Assembly: GCA_051920445.1 (NCBI GenBank)
Contig: JBPPLN010000001.1
Span: 1,612,001 to 1,676,000 of the forward strand
Reading direction: 5' to 3'
Origin: CAG-177 sp003514385
GTDB taxonomy: Bacteria; Bacillota; Clostridia; Oscillospirales; Acutalibacteraceae
Length of the DNA: 64,000 nucleotides
The position numbers and the translations under genes were made by a program. The notes under the pieces are model-generated. The model had not been told where the DNA came from and made no database searches. It saw only the letters and a program-made list of their open reading frames with translations. Numbering within the stretch: the first letter of the stretch is position 1; the number at the start of each line of letters is the position of its first letter. Positions 58,385-64,000 of the stretch are shown piece after piece.

Positions 58385-59287
58385 ATGTTTACTGATAAGC
58401 CCGAGAGCTACAGGGGAGTTTATTCCCTTCTGCTCACCCCGTTCAAAGAGGATAAGTCGATAGATTACGATATCTACGCGCAGTATGTCGAGTGGCAGGT
58501 CGAGAGAGGAACCCATCATCTGTTCTCCGTCTGCGGAAGCTCCGAGATGACGACGCTCACTCCTGAGGAGAGAGTCAAGTGCGCGACTATCGCCGCAAAG
58601 CACTCCGGCAGCGCAGAAGTCGTCGCCACGGCGAACCTTGAGCCGACATGGCATATGCAGGTCGAAGAGGTCAAGCGCATGGAGCAGACCGGCGTTGACG
58701 GACTCGTTTTCGTCTCAAAGGGCTATGCCGATAACGACCAGAGACTTGTCGAATATCTCAGCGAGCTCGCGGGATATACTACTCTGCCGATAATTCTCTA
58801 TGAGTTCCCGGGAATGCAGCCGTGCAATATGTCCGGCAAGGCATACGGCGAGCTGGTCAAGACCGGCAGATTCCACGGAATAAAGGACACCACCTGCACC
58901 ATGGCGGGAATAAAGGACAAAATCGCCGTTCAGGGCGATTCCGCAGTGCTCCAGGCGAACATCCCGTTGCTGTTTGATGCATATATGGCGGGCGCGCGCG
59001 GCGTGTGCGCAACCCCGACCTCCTGCGGCGCAAATCTGTTCCGCAAGATGTATGACGAGTTCTTCGTCGAGAAGGACATAGCCAAGGCGAGAGAGACTTT
59101 CAACGAGATAATCCTGCTCGACAACGCTATCGACAGCGGCTTCAACGCGAGCGCAAAGTATCTCGTCAGCCTGCAGGGCATCCCGATGACGACCGTCACC
59201 AGAACCGGTTCGAGCGTCAACGAGGCGAGAAGACGCAGCATCGAGGCATATTACGAATACGCAAAAGAGCATGGTATGCTCAAATAA
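58385..59287 (+). CDS. DapA/NAL-family aldolase or lyase
   Basis: 300 residues of the class I pyruvate-dependent aldolase family (dihydrodipicolinate synthase, N-acetylneuraminate lyase, KDG aldolase). The Schiff-base lysine is in FHGIKDTTC, the tyrosine in LYEFPGMQPC, and CGSSEMTTLTPEER replaces the G-T-T/S-G-E loop of DapA. The changed loop and the neighbourhood argue against lysine synthesis and for sugar-acid cleavage. The substrate is inferred only. ATG 58385 has GGAAGGTGG before it. Confidence 0.88.
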   Translation: MFTDKPESYRGVYSLLLTPFKEDKSIDYDIYAQYVEWQVERGTHHLFSVCGSSEMTTLTPEERVKCATIAAKHSGSAEVVATANLEPTWHMQVEEVKRMEQTGVDGLVFVSKGYADNDQRLVEYLSELAGYTTLPIILYEFPGMQPCNMSGKAYGELVKTGRFHGIKDTTCTMAGIKDKIAVQGDSAVLQANIPLLFDAYMAGARGVCATPTSCGANLFRKMYDEFFVEKDIAKARETFNEIILLDNAIDSGFNASAKYLVSLQGIPMTTVTRTGSSVNEARRRSIEAYYEYAKEHGMLK

Positions 59288-59303
59288 TTGAAAAAATACA
59301 TAG

Positions 59304-59332
59304 CGGCACTCTCAATCGGGAGTGCCGTTTTT
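59304..59332 (+). terminator. Terminator after the aldolase gene
   Basis: CGGCACTC (59304-59311) pairs with GAGTGCCG (59320-59327), followed by TTTTTC. Confidence 0.9.
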
Positions 59333-59341
59333 CATCGGTAT

Positions 59342-59372
59342 AAAAAATGTGCCCTCACTTTATCGAGGGCAC
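59342..59372 (-). terminator. Terminator after glyA
   Basis: On the minus strand GTGCCCTC pairs with GAGGGCAC around an eight-base loop, followed by ATTTTTTA. Confidence 0.88.
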
Positions 59373-59386
59373 ACAGTGCAAAATTT

Positions 59387-60637
59387 TTATTCGTAGAGCG
59401 GGTGCTTTGCACAGATCTCCGCAACTCCGGCGCGGATGGCGTCGGCGCTGTTCTCAAAGTCGGTCGCCGCGAGGAAAACGAACTCGGCGATTTTGTCCAT
59501 GTCGCTCTCATCAAGTCCTCTTGTCGTCGCGGCCGCCGTTCCGAGGCGCAGACCGCTCGTGACAAACGGCTTCTCGGGGTCGTTGGGTATGGCGTTCTTG
59601 TTCGCCGTGATGTTGACTTCGTCGAGTCTCTTCTCGAGATCCTTGCCCGTTACGCCGAGCGAGCGCAGGTCGAGGAGTATGAGGTGGTTGTCGGTGCCGC
59701 CGGAGACGAGGTTGACTCCGCGCTTTGCCAGAGACTCGGCAAGAGCCTTGCAGTTGTTGAGAAGTCTCTGCTGATAGTCCTTGAACTCGGGCTTGAGTGC
59801 CTCGCCGAAGCAGACCGCCTTGCCCGCGATAACGTGCATGAGCGGACCGCCCTGGTTGCCGGGGAAAATAGCCTTATTTATAGCTGCGCCGAGCTCAGCC
59901 TTGGAGAGGATGAGTCCGCCGCGGGGACCTCTGAGGGTCTTGTGCGTGGTTGTTGTGACAACGTCGGCATAGGGCACGGGCGAGGGATGAAGTCCCGCCG
60001 CGACGAGTCCCGCGATGTGCGCCATGTCTACCATGAAATATGCGCCGACCGATTTTGCTATAGCGCCGATGCGCTCGAAGTCGATAACACGCGGATAAGC
60101 GGATGCGCCCGCGACGATAAGCTTCGGGCAGACTTCTTTGGCGGTCTTTTCGAGCTCGTCATAGTCGATATAGCCGTCGTCGTTCACGCCGTAGGGTACG
60201 AACTTGTAGAGCTTGCCGCTTGCGTTGACGGGCGAGCCGTGGGTCAGATGTCCGCCGTGGGCGAGGCTCATGCCCATGACTGTGTCGCCGGGATTTATGA
60301 GTGCGGAATAAGCGGCCATGTTAGCCTGCGCACCAGAGTGCGGCTGAACGTTGGCGCAGTCCGCGCCGAAGAGCTCTTTTGCGCGCTCGATAGCGAGATT
60401 TTCAACGATGTCAACATATTCGCAGCCGCCGTAATAACGCTTGCCGGGATAACCCTCGGCGTATTTGTTGGTCAGCACGCTGCCCATTGCCGCCATAACG
60501 GCGGGGGAGACGAAGTTCTCCGAGGCGATAAGCTCGATGTTGCGTCTCTGTCTGCCGAGCTCGAGATCCATGGCGTCCGCCACTTCCGGGTCATACTGTG
60601 CGACGAGCTTGGCGCTGTCAAAAAAATCAGGGTACAT
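59387..60637 (-). CDS. glyA: Serine hydroxymethyltransferase
   Basis: PLP enzyme that converts serine and tetrahydrofolate to glycine and methylene-tetrahydrofolate. 416 residues with ELIASENFVSPAVMAAMGS, YYGGCEYVD, the PLP lysine in VTTTTHKTLRGPRGG and FPGNQGGPLMHVIAGKA. AGAGGAGGAAA lies before the ATG. Monocistronic with its own promoter. Confidence 0.98.
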   Translation of the reverse strand: MYPDFFDSAKLVAQYDPEVADAMDLELGRQRRNIELIASENFVSPAVMAAMGSVLTNKYAEGYPGKRYYGGCEYVDIVENLAIERAKELFGADCANVQPHSGAQANMAAYSALINPGDTVMGMSLAHGGHLTHGSPVNASGKLYKFVPYGVNDDGYIDYDELEKTAKEVCPKLIVAGASAYPRVIDFERIGAIAKSVGAYFMVDMAHIAGLVAAGLHPSPVPYADVVTTTTHKTLRGPRGGLILSKAELGAAINKAIFPGNQGGPLMHVIAGKAVCFGEALKPEFKDYQQRLLNNCKALAESLAKRGVNLVSGGTDNHLILLDLRSLGVTGKDLEKRLDEVNITANKNAIPNDPEKPFVTSGLRLGTAAATTRGLDESDMDKIAEFVFLAATDFENSADAIRAGVAEICAKHPLYE

Positions 60638-60680
60638 TGTGATTTCCTCCTCTTGAAAAAATCGGACAAATATTACCTTA

Positions 60681-60710
60681 ATAATACCATATGGCCGCAG
60701 TTAAAGTCAA
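60681..60710 (-). promoter_or_regulatory. Promoter of glyA
   Basis: On the minus strand TTGACT (60710-60705) and TATTAT (60686-60681), spacer 18 bases. Confidence 0.7.
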
Positions 60711-60769
60711 AGCTAAAGGGAATAATATTGTCGATTTATGCAAAAAGACGGAATGAGTGAAAATAGTTC

Positions 60770-60798
60770 TTGTATTTATGTCAATAATACTGTATAAT
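60770..60798 (+). promoter_or_regulatory. Promoter of the 594-residue membrane protein gene
   Basis: TTGTAT (60770-60775) and TATAAT (60793-60798), spacer 17 bases, 38 bases before the ATG. Confidence 0.75.
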
Positions 60799-60836
60799 GA
60801 TTTAATGTAACACTTTTATTAAAAGGAGATGAATCA

Positions 60837-62621
60837 ATGGATCCCATTAAAGTGGATTTTTCAAAAAAAGGCGGCCCCAAGGAGATAGTGATACCTCCCG
60901 ATAAAGCGGCGCTCAAGATAATACTGAGCGTGCTGTGCTCTATCGTTACCACGGGTATCGCATTTTATGTAATGCTGCCGCCGCTCAACTTCAAGGCATA
61001 TGAGTTCTACGGCTTCCTCGCGATAATCGTCGCGTCATATGCGCTGTTCTCGGCGATTTTCACCGGCGTGTTTTCGAAGCCCGAATATCTGCCCTATTTC
61101 AAGCGTCAGATGATAGTCCCCGCCGTTATCGTCGGTGTCATCGCGCTCACAGTCGGTATCGGCTATCTCGTCTCGAGCCCGTTCTTCAGAGCCTCGGCTT
61201 ACAGTCAGATAATCGATGTCCGCACGGACAGCAACTTCGCCGATGAGATTGACAAGCAGGATGCTGAGTCCTTCAGCAACATCCCGAAGCTCGATGAGGG
61301 CGTCGCGGCTACCCTCGCTCCCAGAGCGCTCGGTAAACTCGCGGAAAAAGGCTATGTCTCGCAGTTCTCGGTCTATCCGCTCTATACGCAGATAAACTAC
61401 AAGGGCACGCCCGTCAGGGTCGTTCCGCTCCAGTATTCAAATATCATCAAGTGGCTCACCAACCGCACCGAGGGTCTCCCCGGATATATCGTAATCGATA
61501 TGGCGAACGAAGTCACCACCTTCAAGGAGCTTGATGCGGGCATCAAGTATTCGCCTGCCGAGCACTTCGGCAGACTTCTCAAGCGTCATCTGAGAATGCA
61601 GTATCCGACCTATATGTTCGGCTCGAGTTCGTTTGAAATTGACGACGAGGGCAATCCTTATTGGATCTGCGCGCGAGTTGACAAGACCATCGGCCTGTTC
61701 GGCGGAACCGATGTCAAGGGAATCGTGATAGTCAACGCAATTGACGGCAAGTGCGAATATGTGCCTATAGAGACCGTCAAGAGCGACGCCAAGTATCAGT
61801 GGATCGACAGAGTCTATGACTCCGACCTTCTCGTCGAGCAGTACAACTACTACGGCAGATATCAGAAGGGCTTCTGGAACTCGATTCTCGGCCAGGAAGA
61901 TGTCTATGTCACCACCGAGGACTACAGCTACATCGCTCAGAACGACGATGTCTATATGTACACGGGCGTTACCTCCGTCACCAACGACCAGTCGATAACC
62001 GGCTTTATAATGATAAACCAGCGCACCAAAGAGGCTGTTTATTATTCGGTCGCGGGCGCAAAGGAACAGTCGGCGCAGGCTTCCGCAGAGGGTCTTGATG
62101 AGATAAAGGCGGCAGGCTACACGGCGACGTTCCCGCTGCTGCTCAATATCGACGGCGAGCCGACCTACTTCATGGCTCTCAAGGATGTCAGAGACGACGG
62201 CTCTCAGATCATTCAGAGCTACGCGCTCATCAACGTCAAGCAGTACACGAAGATAAAGGTCTACGGCAAGACCCTTGCCGAGTGCCTTGCAAAGTATGTT
62301 GACCAGCTCAAGGCGAACGGCATCAATGTCGATATCGATGCGAACCAGGTCGTAGATCCTGCGGATAATCCCGACGCACAGGGCGGCTCCGAGCCGAAGG
62401 TGCAGACCGTCAACGGCAAGATAGCCGATATCCGCACTCAGGTCATCTCGGGCGAGACATATTATTATATCAAGCTCGAGGGCGGCGATGTCTATTATTC
62501 GATAGCCGCTTCCAAGTCGACAACCGCCGTTATCCTCAACAGAAACGACACTGTCACGATTCGTTTCAACGCCGGCGAGGGTGCAATAATCCCCGCAAGC
62601 GAGCTTGAAAAAGCGAAATAA
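60837..62621 (+). CDS. Large membrane protein with extracytoplasmic domain, unknown function
   Basis: 594 residues. Three hydrophobic segments near residues 26-46, 58-80 and 92-116 are followed by a long soluble part (about 120-594) that should lie outside the cell. This part contains paired blocks with similar content, for example GVIVNAIDGKCEY-like strands and GFIMINQRTKEAVYYSVAGAKEQSAQ, then a Pro/Asp/Gly-rich linker (VVDPADNPDAQGGSEP) and a small C-terminal beta domain. I do not recognise the family. AAAAGGAGATG precedes the ATG, and a strong terminator follows the gene. Confidence 0.8.
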   Translation: MDPIKVDFSKKGGPKEIVIPPDKAALKIILSVLCSIVTTGIAFYVMLPPLNFKAYEFYGFLAIIVASYALFSAIFTGVFSKPEYLPYFKRQMIVPAVIVGVIALTVGIGYLVSSPFFRASAYSQIIDVRTDSNFADEIDKQDAESFSNIPKLDEGVAATLAPRALGKLAEKGYVSQFSVYPLYTQINYKGTPVRVVPLQYSNIIKWLTNRTEGLPGYIVIDMANEVTTFKELDAGIKYSPAEHFGRLLKRHLRMQYPTYMFGSSSFEIDDEGNPYWICARVDKTIGLFGGTDVKGIVIVNAIDGKCEYVPIETVKSDAKYQWIDRVYDSDLLVEQYNYYGRYQKGFWNSILGQEDVYVTTEDYSYIAQNDDVYMYTGVTSVTNDQSITGFIMINQRTKEAVYYSVAGAKEQSAQASAEGLDEIKAAGYTATFPLLLNIDGEPTYFMALKDVRDDGSQIIQSYALINVKQYTKIKVYGKTLAECLAKYVDQLKANGINVDIDANQVVDPADNPDAQGGSEPKVQTVNGKIADIRTQVISGETYYYIKLEGGDVYYSIAASKSTTAVILNRNDTVTIRFNAGEGAIIPASELEKAK

Positions 62622-62639
62622 AATAACATTACAAACAAC

Positions 62640-62680
62640 AGCGCCGCCGCAGATATTCTCTGCGGCGGCGCTTAGCTTTG
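62640..62680 (+). terminator. Terminator after the membrane protein gene
   Basis: AGCGCCGCCGCAGA (62640-62653) pairs with TCTGCGGCGGCGCT (62659-62672), a perfect fourteen-base stem with loop TATTC, followed by TAGCTTTG. The T-run is short but the stem is very strong. Confidence 0.85.
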
Positions 62681-62839
62681 CCGGATGACTTTTGCAAGCC
62701 GCAGTCAACCGCAGTTCGGTCAATGCAGTTCATATATATGAAAGCGGCTGACTCCGTAACGCTATGATAATAATGGCTGAACTGCGGCACTTGTGAAGAA
62801 TGAATCGCACTATGCATTTACAGCAGCTTTTTAACGGCA

Positions 62840-62875
62840 TGAAAAATCCCCCGCAGATTCGCTCCGCGGGGGACA
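62840..62875 (-). terminator. Terminator after the lipoprotein gene, hairpin repeat copy 1
   Basis: On the minus strand TCCCCCGC..GCGGGGGA closes around GGAGCGAATCT and is followed by TTTTTCATG. The same 28-base hairpin recurs at about 63830-63857. Confidence 0.85.
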
Positions 62876-62922
62876 GCTTTATTACATTATCTATTCGGTT
62901 TATATTTTCGGCAGAGAGTCGC

Positions 62923-63537
62923 TTATTTCCACGGTAGCGTTGACATATGCGGCGAGGTCATCTGCTCTAAGTATTCCTGACCGCGCTCGGAGTCAATGGG
63001 TTCTCCCTTGACTGTGGAGAGCGGAATATCCGTTGAAACATCAAGAAACTCAAAGTGTATTTTGTCCGCCTTTACCCTTTTGGTGTAGCTGTAGCTTGAG
63101 CTAAGGTCAAATGTGACGGGACCGCCGTTGGGATTGGGATAAGGATAAGGAGCTCTCTTCTCACGAATAAAATACGCGTAGCTGCCTATAGGCAATTCCT
63201 TTTTGCCGAGAGTAACTTTGGCATACAGGCTGTGATTTTCGTCGTTTGCCATTGCCTCGATTTCATCGGCTTGAGCCGTTGTCGTTTTGAGGGAGTATGT
63301 TATGTTGAATCCCAAGTCGTTGTAATAGCAAAGGGTTATCGAAACATCCCCGTATTTACTTTTGAGCTTTATGTCGCCGCGAAATACATGAAAATCCGGA
63401 TATTTGCTTGTAAAGGCGTAGGAGTTGCCTGTGTCGAAATTCAATATGTACTCGGAGCGCATTATTTTGTTCGAGCCGCAGGCGGCGAGGGACAGCATAA
63501 GGACGAGGCAAAGAGCTAAGCTTATCAATCTTTTCAT
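62923..63537 (-). CDS. Lipoprotein of unknown function
   Basis: 204 residues. A clear lipoprotein signal, MKRLISLALCLVLMLSLAACGS, with the lipobox LAAC. The mature part shows no known domain; it has a KYGDVSITLCYYND stretch, a Pro/Tyr/Asn-rich PYPYPNPNGG loop and no further cysteines beyond one. The gene is single, with tandem direct repeats in its promoter region. Confidence 0.8.
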   Translation of the reverse strand: MKRLISLALCLVLMLSLAACGSNKIMRSEYILNFDTGNSYAFTSKYPDFHVFRGDIKLKSKYGDVSITLCYYNDLGFNITYSLKTTTAQADEIEAMANDENHSLYAKVTLGKKELPIGSYAYFIREKRAPYPYPNPNGGPVTFDLSSSYSYTKRVKADKIHFEFLDVSTDIPLSTVKGEPIDSERGQEYLEQMTSPHMSTLPWK

Positions 63538-63879
63538 AACACCGAGTCTCCTTCTGTGTTATTATATTATGTGTTCTAATTATGTGTTCTATATGTTTTG
63601 CCTACCTAAACTAAACCATCGGAATCTCCTCTTGTGCAGAAATGATATTTTTTATAAAAGTTTTAGTTGAGAACTTATCGCAACACAATGCTAACACAAA
63701 TTGCCAATATTATAATTCTATCTAGGAATATTATGTATTTTTGTTACAAATTACAAAAATACATAATTCGATTTGTGTATTTGCAACAAAGAATTTATGC
63801 GGCACGCAGAGTTACAATGCAGAAAAGTCCCCCGCAGATTCGCTCCGCGGGGGACTGTCTGTTTTAAATTATTACGGCG
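63538..63879. other. Intergenic region with direct repeats, an inverted repeat and a terminator
   Basis: 342 bases, very AT-rich, no gene. It contains a TATAAT -10 on the minus strand (63566-63561), a 13-bp tandem direct repeat ATTATGTGTTCTA (63566-63591), a 14-bp inverted repeat TTATGTATTTTTGT/ACAAAAATACATAA (63731-63744 and 63753-63766), and a terminator hairpin (about 63829-63858) for the next minus-strand gene. Confidence 0.75.
63826..63860 (-). terminator. Terminator of the gene at the right edge, hairpin repeat copy 2
   Basis: On the minus strand GTCCCCCGC pairs with GCGGGGGAC around GGAGCGAATCT, followed by TTTTCTGC. The hairpin core is identical to that at 62845-62872. Confidence 0.8.
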
Positions 63880-64000
63880 TTATTGCTGAGAATGCGTTAT
63901 GAAATAAATCAGCGCTATAACTCCCGCCGTGACCGTTGCGCCGATAACGATGTTGTTTATCATCACTATGGTGCCGACGCCTGCGGCAACTCCGAGCACG
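63880..64000 (-). CDS. Membrane protein, C-terminal end only
   Basis: Reading the minus strand from base 63999, thirty-nine codons run to the TAA at 63882-63880: hydrophobic residues VLGVAAGVGTIVMINN, then IVIGATVTAGVIALIYF, ending ITHSQQ. These look like one or two transmembrane helices. The rest of the gene is outside the window, so no family can be given. A terminator stands 22 bases beyond the stop. Confidence 0.6.
   Translation of the reverse strand, partial: VLGVAAGVGTIVMINNIVIGATVTAGVIALIYFITHSQQ

Larger units (their letters stand above)
62622..62922. other. Intergenic region with terminators and a possible structured RNA
   Basis: 301 bases without a gene. It contains the terminator at 62640-62680, a cluster of inverted repeats at 62709-62787 and the terminator of the minus-strand lipoprotein gene at 62840-62875. 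Confidence 0.75.

Noticed and set aside
59288..60760. 490-codon frame antisense to glyA
   Set aside because: glyA is certain; the frame also runs through both terminators.

Overview
The window reads as one chromosomal segment of a Gram-positive anaerobe of the class Clostridia, probably from the Ruminococcaceae/Oscillospiraceae side. The grounds are the firmicute-type S10-spc-alpha ribosomal cluster with zinc-type S14 and S4, the glgB-glgC-glgD-glgA glycogen operon with the GlgD subunit, rubrerythrin, TTGaca/TATAAT promoters, and a queT gene behind a leader that resembles the preQ1-III riboswitch, a class reported mainly from Ruminococcaceae. The species cannot be named from sequence alone.

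Bases 1-11350 are the translation block: rpsC (its 5' end lies outside) through rplP, rpmC, rpsQ, rplN, rplX, rplE, rpsZ, rpsH, rplF, rplR, rpsE, rpmD, rplO, secY, map, a KOW-domain protein, infA, rpmJ, rpsM, rpsK, rpsD, rpoA and rplQ, closed by a terminator. There is no adk between secY and map. A small secreted protein, a perfect 38-bp palindrome and a MITE-like repeat follow. Bases 12136-18874, on the minus strand, hold an esterase and the glycogen synthesis operon. Bases 19100-22340 (minus strand) hold rubrerythrin and an operon of an XRE regulator, trmN6, rsmI and a membrane protein. Bases 22500-26260 (plus strand) hold a HAD phosphatase, queT with its candidate riboswitch, a GPH-type symporter and a C39-like peptidase.

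Bases 26283-36417 carry a PASTA-domain protein whose kinase domain has lost its catalytic residues, ilvE and tdk, a pseudouridine synthase, an amino-acid ABC importer whose binding protein appears to be circularly permuted, an ion transporter behind a long structured leader, and hemW. Bases 36600-39960 are two tandem, closely similar GPH symporters. The segment from about 40.6 to 49.0 kb (M16 peptidase, proB-proA, a membrane protein, a PHP phosphoesterase, hemolysin III, mltG, MATE pump) is bracketed by inverted copies of a composite intergenic repeat.

Bases 50405-55800 hold a cwlD-like amidase and yccF (minus strand), then uvrC and an rsmD-coaD-coiled-coil-C_GCAxxG run. Bases 55976-59287 are a divergent pair: a 740-residue beta-propeller plus helical-barrel protein and a DapA/NAL-family aldolase. 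glyA, a 594-residue membrane protein, a lipoprotein and the end of a membrane protein close the window. The best candidates for something unusual are the permuted binding protein, the propeller/aldolase pair, the PASTA pseudokinase, the preQ1-III-like leader and the inverted repeats around the proBA segment. No CRISPR array, phage module, rRNA or tRNA gene was seen.
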